DNA of 59,389 nt from an uncultured Porphyromonadaceae bacterium (GTDB lineage Bacteria > Bacteroidota > Bacteroidia > Bacteroidales > Muribaculaceae), in contig CAMWLC010000012.1 in assembly GCA_947174995.1 (NCBI GenBank), forward strand, positions 1-59,389, given 5' to 3'. Below the pieces are notes generated by a model. That model saw nothing but the letters and a program-made list of their open reading frames with translations. It made no database searches and was not told the DNA's origin. The translations under genes and the position numbers were made by a program. Below are positions 22,849 to 29,962 of the stretch, piece by piece; position 1 is the stretch's first letter, and each line of letters opens with the position of its first letter.

Positions 22849-24890
22849 CAGCCTACGGAGCTGCCGGGGCGCACTTCGCCGTGGGGGCCTATAACCACGA
22901 GACGGCCATCGGCATCCTGGGCGCTGAGTATCATGCCTTCGGATACCACACCCTTGAGTTTGCGCGGCTCGAAGTTGGCTATGAAACATACCTCCTTGCC
23001 CACGAGGTCCTCGGGCTTGTAGTGCTTGGCGATGCCGCTGACGATGGTGCGTCCCCCCATTCCGTCGTCGATGCGGAATTTCAGGAGCTTGTCGGCTTTG
23101 GGCACCTTCTCACATTCCAGAACCTTGCCCACGCGGATATCCATCTTCTCGAAAGTGGGGAAATCCACTGTCTCCTTCACCTCGGCAGGTTTCCAGGCGG
23201 CGAGCAGATTCTCCTCCTTGGCGCGGAGCAGCTTGGCCATCTGCTCCTCCACGACCGAATCCTCGATTTTCTCGAAAAGGAGTTCGGGAGAGCCGATTTT
23301 CGCTCCTGCCGGAATGAGATCGAAGCATCCGAGCATATCCCAGGTGATCTTGTCGCCGCCGAGCATTTTCAGCAGGCGAGCGGCCATGAACGGTAGGAAC
23401 GGCTCGAAGGCGATGGCGAGATTGGCGCAGGTCTGGAGCGCGATATTGAGCACTGTCGCGGTGCGGGCCATATCGGTCTTGGCCGTTTTCCAGGGCTCGG
23501 TCTCCTGGAGATACTTGTTGCCGGCGCGGGCCATGTCCATGGCCACGCGGAGAGCCTCGCGGAAGTGGAAGGTCTCGAGAGCCTCCGTCATCTCCTCCTT
23601 GAGGCGTCCGATTTCAGCAATGAGCTCGCGGTCGGTGTCCGTGAGTTCGCCGGCCGGGGGCACGATGCCCTCGAAATACTTGTGGGTGAGCACCAGGGCG
23701 CGGTTGATGAAATTGCCCAGGATGGCCACCAATTCGGAATTGTTGCGTGCCTGGAAGTCCTTCCATGTGAAATTGTTGTCCTTGGTCTCGGGAGCGTTGG
23801 CCGTGAGCACGTAGCGCAGCACGTCCTGCTTGCCCGGGAGCTCGCGCAGATACTCGTGGAGCCATACGGCCCAGTTGCGCGAAGTGGATATCTTGTCATC
23901 CTCGAGATTGAGAAACTCGTTGGCGGGCACATTGTCGGGGAGGTTGTACGAGCCGTCGGCCATAAGCATCGAGGGGAACACGATGCAGTGGAAGACGATG
24001 TTGTCCTTTCCGATGAAGTGGAGCATACGTGTCTCGGGGTCCTTCCACCATTTTTCCCATCCCTCGCCCACGCAGTCGATGGTGTTGGAGATGTATCCGA
24101 TGGGGGCGTCAAACCACACGTAGAGCACCTTCCCTTCGGCACCCTCCACGGGCACGGGGATACCCCAGTCGAGGTCACGGCTCACGGCACGGGGCTGGAG
24201 GCCCATGTCGAGCCATGACTTGCACTGGCCGTAGACGTTGGTCTTCCACTCCTTGTGATCCTCGAGAATCCATTCGCGCAGCTTCGGTTCCCATTTGTCA
24301 AGGGGAAGGAACCAGTGGGAAGTCTCCTTCAGCACCGGGACATTGCCGGTGATGGCCGAGCGGGGATTGATGAGGTCAGTGGCATTGAGCGACGTGCCGC
24401 AGGCCTCGCACTGGTCACCGTAGGCATGCTCGTTGCCGCAGTGGGGGCAGGTGCCGGTGACGTAGCGGTCGGCCAGGAACTGGTTGGCCTCGGGATCATA
24501 GAGCTGCATGGAGCTCTTCTCGATAAACTCACCCTTGTCGTAGAGACGGCGGAAGAAGTCGGAGGCTGTCTTGCGGTGGGTGTCGGAGGTGGTGCGTCCG
24601 TAATAATCGAAGGAGATGCCGAGTTCCTCGAAAGAATCCTTGATTATGTTATGATAGCGGTCCACCACATCCTGGGGAGTGATGCCCTCTTTTTTTGCTT
24701 TGATTGTGATGGGCACACCATGCTCGTCGGAGCCGCCGATAAGGAGCACCTCCTCACCGCGCAGACGTTTGTAGCGGGCATAGATATCGGCAGGTACATA
24801 CACACCGGCCAGGTGGCCGATGTGCACGGGGCCGTTGGCATACGGCAGAGCCGTGGTGATAAGTGTTCTTTTGAAATTCTTCTTTTCCAT
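22848..24890 (-). CDS. metG: Methionine-tRNA ligase
   Basis: A 680-residue class I aminoacyl-tRNA synthetase that charges tRNA-Met. It has the HIGH-like HIGHLAG (22-28), the zinc-knuckle [18 protein letters not shown] (about 148-165), the SKS-type loop [13 protein letters not shown] and a C-terminal tRNA-binding (EMAP/Trbp111-like) domain from about 565 ([27 protein letters not shown]). The C-terminal domain is the dimerisation and tRNA-binding extension found in long MetG. Length is typical of Bacteroidota. It lies 72 bases after the MptE-like gene on the opposite side of a small hairpin. Confidence 0.96.
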   Translation of the reverse strand: MEKKNFKRTLITTALPYANGPVHIGHLAGVYVPADIYARYKRLRGEEVLLIGGSDEHGVPITIKAKKEGITPQDVVDRYHNIIKDSFEELGISFDYYGRTTSDTHRKTASDFFRRLYDKGEFIEKSSMQLYDPEANQFLADRYVTGTCPHCGNEHAYGDQCEACGTSLNATDLINPRSAITGNVPVLKETSHWFLPLDKWEPKLREWILEDHKEWKTNVYGQCKSWLDMGLQPRAVSRDLDWGIPVPVEGAEGKVLYVWFDAPIGYISNTIDCVGEGWEKWWKDPETRMLHFIGKDNIVFHCIVFPSMLMADGSYNLPDNVPANEFLNLEDDKISTSRNWAVWLHEYLRELPGKQDVLRYVLTANAPETKDNNFTWKDFQARNNSELVAILGNFINRALVLTHKYFEGIVPPAGELTDTDRELIAEIGRLKEEMTEALETFHFREALRVAMDMARAGNKYLQETEPWKTAKTDMARTATVLNIALQTCANLAIAFEPFLPFMAARLLKMLGGDKITWDMLGCFDLIPAGAKIGSPELLFEKIEDSVVEEQMAKLLRAKEENLLAAWKPAEVKETVDFPTFEKMDIRVGKVLECEKVPKADKLLKFRIDDGMGGRTIVSGIAKHYKPEDLVGKEVCFIANFEPRKLKGVVSEGMILSAQDADGRLVVIGPHGEVRPGSSVG

Positions 24891-24932
24891 ATCTTCATGT
24901 ATAGGAGGCTTCCGGACCCCCTCTTTATTGTA

Positions 24933-24953
24933 GAGGAGGCTTCCAGCCTCCTC
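24933..24953 (-). terminator. GC-rich hairpin between metG and the MptE-like gene
   Basis: A 9-bp stem (24933-24941 with 24945-24953) with a three-base loop. A second copy of AGGAGGCTTCC lies at 24904-24914. On the minus strand it is followed by TACAATAAAG rather than a T-run, so its role as terminator of the MptE-like gene is uncertain. Confidence 0.4.
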
Positions 24954-24962
24954 GGACAGATT

Positions 24963-25832
24963 TCATGTTTTCGGAGCAGGCAACGTGCCTCTGGGGAAAG
25001 CATCTATCATTGACCCGGGAGTGGCGTTGACGATAGAGGCTCCGACAGAGGCTGCATAGCGTGCGATATCGAAATAGCTGCGGAAGGCTATTGTCAGCGA
25101 ATTGAGTATGTCGTGGAGATGATAGCCGGCATACTCACGGGCCACACGGTCGAGTTCGTCGGGACGATCCTTGTAGAAGTGAGGCTGCACGGACACCACC
25201 CTGTTTCGGTCATCCACCCAAAGCGACCGGCTCCACGTATGATCGGCCCCCGTGATGTAGATGTCGCGGTATCCCTCGCGCAGCGCGAGCATTATCGACG
25301 CTATCAGCACATTGCGCGGGCGGGGCATTCCCAGGCCGTGGCGGAAAAGGAAGTGGCTTATTGCGGGGAGGCCCTCCACCGGGGTGAGGTTAAACCATTT
25401 CACTTTCACTCCCGCATCGCGCATACGCATGGCGTAACGAGCCTCAAACTCCCTCTTCCGCAGACATGGCACGAACATCGTCATCTCCCAGTGAGTCCTG
25501 CCTAAAGCGTCCCAGAGCCTCGCTACATTCGGATCCGTGTCGGTTCCGGTGAAGAAATGCGGGTCGGCAAGCACATAGTATTTTGGTCTCAGTTCGAAAA
25601 ACTCGGGGGTGTTGGCCGCGAAATTCACGGCCATGAGGTCGTGGGTGAGAAGGGAGTCACGGTCGTTGTCAAGGACGTGTCTGAGCGAGGGGCCGTTGCC
25701 CATGATTATGAGCGGGCGGTCATTCTCCCGGCGACTCCCCGGAGATGGCGGGCGCGACATGATGGCGCACTTGCCGATGGAGGCCACGCTTTGTGCTGAC
25801 TTGCGGAATATGTCAGGCAGGGAGAGTCTCAT
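24963..25832 (-). CDS. MptE-like (DUF115) family protein
   Basis: A 289-residue soluble protein with the DUF115/MptE-like signature: LIIMGNGPSLRHVL (about 42-55), followed by DLMAVNFAANTPEFFELRPKYYVLADPHFF, and the late DIYITGADHTWSR. The GNGPSL loop is the hallmark of this family, in which some archaeal members are 6-hydroxymethylpterin diphosphokinases, while bacterial members often sit in glycan or surface-polysaccharide loci and may act on nucleotide-linked sugars or motility-associated glycans. The function here is not known. Its ATG overlaps the stop of the next gene's region: it begins at 25832, and the upstream SemiSWEET gene ends at 25829. Confidence 0.75.
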   Translation of the reverse strand: MRLSLPDIFRKSAQSVASIGKCAIMSRPPSPGSRRENDRPLIIMGNGPSLRHVLDNDRDSLLTHDLMAVNFAANTPEFFELRPKYYVLADPHFFTGTDTDPNVARLWDALGRTHWEMTMFVPCLRKREFEARYAMRMRDAGVKVKWFNLTPVEGLPAISHFLFRHGLGMPRPRNVLIASIMLALREGYRDIYITGADHTWSRSLWVDDRNRVVSVQPHFYKDRPDELDRVAREYAGYHLHDILNSLTIAFRSYFDIARYAASVGASIVNATPGSMIDAFPRGTLPAPKT

Positions 25833-26119
25833 TTCCGGTCGTTCCGCTCTTTTTTCTTGCGGATGTCATTGTGTATCTTGATGCAGAACACTATGGCCGA
25901 GCAGGTGGTGGTGATGATGTTTGTGGCTGCCAGGGGCCAGTTGGACGTCAGTATTCCTTGAATCACGAAAAAGAGACCTCCTATTCCCATGAGAAGGAAC
26001 GTGGGGAGGGCTATTCCCTCCGTGTCGCGTGTGCGGATGGTGTATATGGCCTGCGGGAGGTATCCCAATACCATGCAGATTGCTGCGGCTGTGCCTACTA
26101 TGTTGATCCAGAGGTCCAT
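25829..26119 (-). CDS. SemiSWEET sugar transporter
   Basis: A 96-residue three-helix protein of the MtN3/SemiSWEET family, starting at 26119 (MDLWINIVGTAAA). The first helix ends in the PQ-loop GYLPQAIYTIRTRDTEG, the third helix contains NWPLAATNIITTTCSAIVF. Two copies form the pore, and characterised members move sucrose or glucose along their gradients. The start is chosen because the extra N-terminal residues to 26173 include the terminator hairpin of the downstream-lying gene region. It is translationally coupled (ATGA) to the MptE-like gene that follows. Confidence 0.9.
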   Translation of the reverse strand: MDLWINIVGTAAAICMVLGYLPQAIYTIRTRDTEGIALPTFLLMGIGGLFFVIQGILTSNWPLAATNIITTTCSAIVFCIKIHNDIRKKKERNDRK

Positions 26120-26149
26120 TTTTTCTATGGGAATATGGAGTTTAATAGA

Positions 26150-26179
26150 GGGAGGATGTGTCAGCCGACACACCCTCCC
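26150..26179 (-). terminator. Terminator after the secreted protein gene 26209-26904
   Basis: A 13-bp stem with one wobble pair (26150-26162 with 26167-26179) and a four-base loop, 29 bases past the stop. The minus-strand tail CTCTATT is only weakly T-rich. Confidence 0.6.
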
Positions 26180-26208
26180 CGTTTTGTCTTTGCTCTTCGC
26201 TGGGGTGC

Positions 26209-26904
26209 TTAGAAAACGTGCTTCGTTACCTTGGCTCCCTTCTTCACGAGGTAGATGCCCTTGTCGGGATTCGCCACGCGCACACCCTGGAGGGTGTAAT
26301 ATTCGGTTTCGCCGTTCTCGGCCATGATGCCCTCCACAGCGTTCTCTTTCTGGGTGAAGACGATGGTGGCGTTAAACTCGGCACCATCGATTTCTTCCCA
26401 ATCGCCGTTGGCGTCGCCGTTGCAGGCTATCATGGTGAGCTTCGCGGTCACATCGGCCTCGGGGCTGGCGGCGTTGAGGTCAATGATCCATACGAAAGTG
26501 TCCTTGTCAGAGCCGGGGACATTGAATGTGCCTGAGCCGACAAAATAATCATTGCCGGTGAGGCAGTTGCCGGGGTTGTCGGCACCGCCCTGGAAGCAGA
26601 GCTGCATCGTTCCCCAGTAGTTCATGTCGCTTTTGAACTCGGCGCCGGAGGGGGTGTCGTATGTCATCTGGGTATAGAGGGGGCGAACCTCGGGCTGCAC
26701 GCCTGTCACGTGGAGATGACCGGCGTAATACACGCCAAACTCATGGTTTTCATCCCACTCCTCGAAGCCGCCGGGGACGTAGATGGTAGCGCCGTTCTCG
26801 ACCTCCTGGCCATCCATGGAAACCTTGAAATAGTTGCTGAAGTCATCGGCCTGGGCCGTAGCCATGCCGAGAGCGAGTGCTGATAGGAGTAAAAGTTTCT
26901 TCAT
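26209..26904 (-). CDS. Secreted protein of unknown function with a sorting-like tail
   Basis: A 231-residue exported protein that I do not recognise. The ATG at 26904 gives a signal peptide MKKLLLLSALALGMATAQA. The body is beta-rich, with aromatic and Gly-rich strands (VPGGFEEWDENHEFGVYYAGHLHV, NYWGTMQLCFQGG), and includes EFKSDMN and DTFVWIIDLNA. The C-terminus ETEYYTLQGVRVANPDKGIYLVKKGAKVTKHVF resembles the Y-x-L-x-G-x-R ... G-I-Y tail of the other secreted proteins in this window, a form often linked to type IX sorting. It has its own promoter (26929-26959) and terminator. Confidence 0.65.
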   Translation of the reverse strand: MKKLLLLSALALGMATAQADDFSNYFKVSMDGQEVENGATIYVPGGFEEWDENHEFGVYYAGHLHVTGVQPEVRPLYTQMTYDTPSGAEFKSDMNYWGTMQLCFQGGADNPGNCLTGNDYFVGSGTFNVPGSDKDTFVWIIDLNAASPEADVTAKLTMIACNGDANGDWEEIDGAEFNATIVFTQKENAVEGIMAENGETEYYTLQGVRVANPDKGIYLVKKGAKVTKHVF

Positions 26905-26928
26905 AAAGTGATGATTGGTTGTAATGCG

Positions 26929-26959
26929 CAAAGTTAGCGAAAAGAATCCGAATCCGCAA
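26929..26959 (-). promoter_or_regulatory. Promoter of the 26209-26904 gene
   Basis: On the minus strand -33 TTG (26957-26959), a 20-base spacer and the -7 box TAACTTTG (26929-26936), a perfect match. The start codon is 25 bases downstream of the -7 box. Confidence 0.75.
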
Positions 26960-27123
26960 CCGCAAATGAAAAAACTTTTTAGAGTGTGTTTGAAATTAAA
27001 CGATTTTAGCACAACAGGAGATTCGTTAGCGATTTCTCAAATTCGAAGATGGAGGGTTTCGTGCCGAATAAGAGATGAGATATTTGAAAAGGCCTCCGAG
27101 ACTACCAATAATTCACTAAATGC
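26960..27123. other. AT-rich intergenic stretch without a recognised gene
   Basis: I see no gene here. A segment at about 26984-27009 (AGAGTGTGTTTGAAATTAAACGA) loosely resembles 21362-21385 in front of the GH53 gene and the inner side of the inverted repeat at 29728. It may be decayed repeat DNA. From 27319 to 27417 the DNA is also non-coding apart from a 12-codon open frame at 27331-27369. Confidence 0.4.
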
Positions 27124-27318
27124 TAAGTAGTTCTTAAAAATAAATGAACACATAAAATTTAGATGTTTTTGAGGCGATTTGAGTGCGGAATGAGGGAGAA
27201 TACGTATGTATTCGACTGAATGACAAGCTCAAAGCGGCCAAAAACAGCAAATTTTATGGTTCAAGATTTCATAGAGCTGCATTAAAACAAATATCGTTTT
27301 ATTTTTAAGAACTACTTA
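27124..27318 (+). mobile_element. 195-bp MITE-like element, copy 1
   Basis: The element is bounded by perfect 21-bp inverted repeats (27124-27144 and 27298-27318) that begin TAAGTAGTTCTT. It encodes nothing. The middle contains GAGGGAG, a small hairpin (GAATAC-GTAT-GTATTC at 27197-27212), then CGACTGA and GACAAGCTCAAAGCGGC. The same ordered core occurs on the other strand at 29728-29923. The terminal TA on each side could be a TA target duplication, as in mariner-type insertions. It looks like a non-autonomous, structured repeat mobilised in trans. Confidence 0.75.
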
Positions 27319-27417
27319 ATTACCAACAAAATGAAAAATTTGTATTCTGACCTCATGTTCAATTTATAAACACTGAGAAGCAATATAATGATTCTGGTAG
27401 CCATCCAGCGAAGCTGT

Positions 27418-27865
27418 TTAAGTACTCAGCACCAACACGGAATGTTCAAGTATGTAGGGCATATGATGCCCATTGATTGTGAAATCGTTCCATACTTCTG
27501 AAATGTCATTGAAGTCAAAGACTTCATCTTCTTCCGGAACTATTTGAGGGCGTATATCTACCCTTGAAAAAAGAGGCTCCGTCTCATTGGGGGAAAGCGG
27601 CAGTTTATAGATTACCTTGGCCATTTGATCAAGGTAGTAGAAAGTCCGAGTGGGAACATAGAAAAATCCAAGATCCCATCCGACAATATTTTTGCCGGAA
27701 AATCCAACAAGATGTTGCCAGATGTCCTCTTGTTTGGCGTATCCACCGGATTCCATTTTGTGGATTTCCTGCCAACCAAGTTGGTCTTTACAGAACAGGA
27801 TCTTTCTCCCTGTCTGTCTCATACCAGAAGTTCTTGAGCAGAGGTACTCTTTGATTACTTCCCAT
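27418..27865 (-). pseudogene. Frameshifted small gene, immunity-protein-like
   Basis: The ATG at 27865 starts MGSNQRVPLLKNFWYETDREKDPVL and then meets a stop; a one-base excess near 27799-27806 separates it from the frame CKDQLGWQEIHKMESGGYAKQEDIW... that runs to 27418. Together the pieces give a protein of about 148 residues with the composition of a small globular immunity protein (many aromatic and acidic residues, FDFNDISEVWNDF near the end). The frame joins smoothly at V-L/C-K-D. I did not recognise a named family. It overlaps the tail gene upstream by 11 bases, as toxin and immunity genes often do. A sequencing error cannot be excluded. Confidence 0.5.
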
Positions 27866-28061
27866 TTTTGTTTCGGATTTTAGCGTTATACTCTATCGCC
27901 TTGTAGACAAAACGCATATAGTATCTGTTTACGGGTTCACAGTTCATATCGGTAAAATTACCAAAAGAATCGGCAGCTTGAATAAGACCCCATCTCACAA
28001 AAAATGAGGGTCGCCAGGTTGGATCGATTTTTGTGAGATGGGGCCTAAGTTGCCGATTCAT
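27855..28061 (-). pseudogene. Truncated C-terminal tail of a larger gene (toxin-like remnant)
   Basis: The open frame gives 68 residues, but the first about 32 are encoded by the palindromic repeat at 27967-28059 and are unlikely to be original. The remaining part, FGNFTDMNCEPVNRYYMRFVYKAIEYNAKIRNKNGK, looks like the end of a folded domain. Its immediate overlap with a small acidic, aromatic-rich gene suggests the end of a polymorphic-toxin C-terminal domain followed by its immunity gene. The 5' part has been lost at the palindrome. No family is claimed. Confidence 0.4.
27967..28059. repeat. Imperfect palindrome downstream of aspD
   Basis: The arms start GAATCGGCA...CTT and run into CCCCATCTCACAAAAA (left from 27967, right ending 28059), so the whole unit can form a long hairpin. 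The right arm includes the aspD stop codon. A copy of one arm is found at 31705-31734 on the other side of the aspT-aspD operon. It may act as a terminator of aspD or be the footprint of an insertion. Confidence 0.75.
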
Positions 28062-29728
28062 CTTTTTAAAATATTTCTTATCCCTAACTCGCCCTTATTT
28101 TTCTGCGCGGCGAGAAATTCCTGATGGTATGCTTCGAGTATGCGGTCGATGGCTTTGCCTATGAGGTCGTAGTCATCTTTGGAGAGGTTGGCCAGGGAGG
28201 CGCGGACACTCCAGTCGGGGCCTGCGAATCCGCCGCCGTTGAGGAGCACCACCGAGGTCTCGGAGGCGAGACGCAACACGATGTCGAGGGGCTCGTAATT
28301 CTTCTTGAGCCAGTCGCAGAACTCCTGTCCGTAGCGCTTGCTGCCCCACACCATGATGTCGATTTCGGAATAGTAGCCCACACGGTCCGCATCAGGCTTG
28401 AGAGTCATGCCGGCGGAATCCCACAGGGTGGAGAGGCGCTCGCGTATCATGGTCTGCATCTTCTGCTTGTAGACGTTCTCCCTGTCCGTAAGGCACATCA
28501 GCGCGAACATCACCATCTGTATCTGCTGCGGGGTGGAGAGTCCCGCCGTGTGGTTGAGGGCCACGGAGCGGGAGTCGGCCACGAGGCGGTCGATAAAGGG
28601 GATGGCGTCGGGTCTCGGGGTCAGGGAGCGATAGCGGTTGAAGAGGTCCTTGCGCTGCAGCTCGGGCTGTGAGGCGAGGAGACGGTCGTAGATGTTTTCC
28701 TTCGCCAGCGCTATCACGGCCAGACGCCAGCCGGTGGCTCCGAAATATTTCGAGAAGGAGTACACGCATAGAGTGTTCTGCGGCAGCTCATACATCAGGG
28801 AGCGGAAATCGCGTGCGAATGTGCCGTAGACGTCATCGGTGACGATCATCAGGTTGGGATTGTCGTTTTTCACGATCTCCACTATGCGTTTCATGCACTC
28901 GTCAGACATCTTGTAGGATGGCGGATTGGAGGGATTGACCAGACAGAGGAGCTTGATGGAGGGGTCGCGCAGCTTGTCGAGTTCCGAATCGGGATATTGC
29001 CAGAGGTGGTATCCCTCCTCGTCCATGGCCGTTGCTCCGATATTGACTACATCAAACTGATAGCGGTCAAGCTCCGGAATCTCCAGATAGGGTGTGAAGA
29101 TAGGGGTCATCAGGGCTATGCGGTCGTGGGGATTCACGAGGTGGTTTGCCTGGAGGGAATCGAAGATATAGCACATGGCCGCGGTGCCCCCTTCGGTGGC
29201 GAAGAGGTCATACTCCTTTCCGAGGCCGGGAGCGTTGTTTCCCATCTCCTGCGCCATGTATGCGCGGACGATCTCTTCCGACAGTTCGAGCATCCGCACC
29301 GGAGTGGGATACTCGTCGCCGATGATTCCCTCGGCCCATTCGTATGCCAGGGCGTCGGAGTCGAGTCCGAGCGTGTCGAGACAGTATTCTATGGAATCAT
29401 GGAGTAGCTGAGCGCCGGGGAGCGTGGAATTGACCATCAGGAAATGGCGCAATCTCTCCATCGCCCCCTCGCTGGCGGGCATTCCGGCGATGCCCGGCTC
29501 ATCCTTGAAAGTGCGCTCACACTCCTGGAGCGCCCACTGACCGAGCAGGAAGAAGGCCTCTCGCGGCGCCGTGGCAATCCAGTCGGGGTTGCCGCGTCCC
29601 GCATTGAGAAACTGGTCGGTAGACTTGCGGGCGTCGCGTTTGGCGAGCTTTATCAGCTCGTTTTTTATTTCAAAAGGACTCATCTTGGCGAGATCCTCTT
29701 CTTTCTTTCTGAGTGCTTTGTTATCCAT
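28058..29728 (-). CDS. aspD: Aspartate 4-decarboxylase (bifunctional with aspartate transaminase)
   Basis: A 556-residue PLP enzyme of the AspD type, which removes the beta-carboxyl of L-aspartate to give L-alanine and CO2. The N-terminal extension before the aminotransferase fold and the GNPDWIATAPREAFF stretch are AspD features; TEGGTAAM forms the PLP-phosphate site, NPSNPP and DDVY hold the cofactor, and K327 in SFSKYFGATGWR is the PLP lysine. The start at 29728 (MDNKALRKKEED) is clearly better than 29791, which lies inside an inverted-repeat element. The preceding gene on the strand is aspT; together they form an aspartate:alanine exchange and decarboxylation cycle that produces proton-motive force. 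The A of the ATG is the last base of the element at 29728-29923. Confidence 0.95.
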   Translation of the reverse strand: MDNKALRKKEEDLAKMSPFEIKNELIKLAKRDARKSTDQFLNAGRGNPDWIATAPREAFFLLGQWALQECERTFKDEPGIAGMPASEGAMERLRHFLMVNSTLPGAQLLHDSIEYCLDTLGLDSDALAYEWAEGIIGDEYPTPVRMLELSEEIVRAYMAQEMGNNAPGLGKEYDLFATEGGTAAMCYIFDSLQANHLVNPHDRIALMTPIFTPYLEIPELDRYQFDVVNIGATAMDEEGYHLWQYPDSELDKLRDPSIKLLCLVNPSNPPSYKMSDECMKRIVEIVKNDNPNLMIVTDDVYGTFARDFRSLMYELPQNTLCVYSFSKYFGATGWRLAVIALAKENIYDRLLASQPELQRKDLFNRYRSLTPRPDAIPFIDRLVADSRSVALNHTAGLSTPQQIQMVMFALMCLTDRENVYKQKMQTMIRERLSTLWDSAGMTLKPDADRVGYYSEIDIMVWGSKRYGQEFCDWLKKNYEPLDIVLRLASETSVVLLNGGGFAGPDWSVRASLANLSKDDYDLIGKAIDRILEAYHQEFLAAQKNKGELGIRNILKR

Positions 29729-29923
29729 AAGTAAGTGTTCAAATTTAAACGATATAATCAAAAGTAAGTGCTCACTTGATCTTTTATACAATCTGCGGCT
29801 TCTTTTTTGCCGCTTTCAGCTTGTCGCTCAGTCGCATAGCTCGCTATGCTCCCTCTCTCCGCACAGAAATCGTCTAAAAAACAGGCTCGCATATTGTATA
29901 AATTAAATTTGAACACTTACTTA
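29728..29923 (-). mobile_element. 196-bp MITE-like element, copy 2 (inverted relative to copy 1)
   Basis: Perfect 21-bp inverted repeats (29728-29748 and 29903-29923) begin TAAGTAAGTGTT. Read on the minus strand, the interior shows GTGCGGAGAGAGGGAG, a hairpin (GCATAG...CTATGC), CGACTGAGCGACAAGCT and GAAAGCGGC, in the same order as copy 1. The hairpin pairs differ between the copies but remain complementary. The element fills most of the 234-base gap between aspT and aspD and ends on the first base of the aspD start codon, so it supplies the aspD untranslated leader. Terminal TA pairs are compatible with TA target use. Confidence 0.75.
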
Positions 29924-29962
29924 GTAATTATTTTTTATATTTACGAGATTTGTGTCGCGGGG

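Noticed and set aside
26984..27009. Third member of the 195-bp element family
   Set aside because: Only a short, loose resemblance to an inner end; no core hairpin or inverted partner.
27855..28061. A stand-alone 68-residue gene starting at 28061
   Set aside because: The first half is encoded by the palindrome whose arm is repeated elsewhere, so the start is not ancestral; treated as a gene remnant.
29833..29849. Stand-alone terminator between aspT and aspD
   Set aside because: The hairpin is the conserved core of the inverted-repeat element and is also present in copy 1, far from any gene end.
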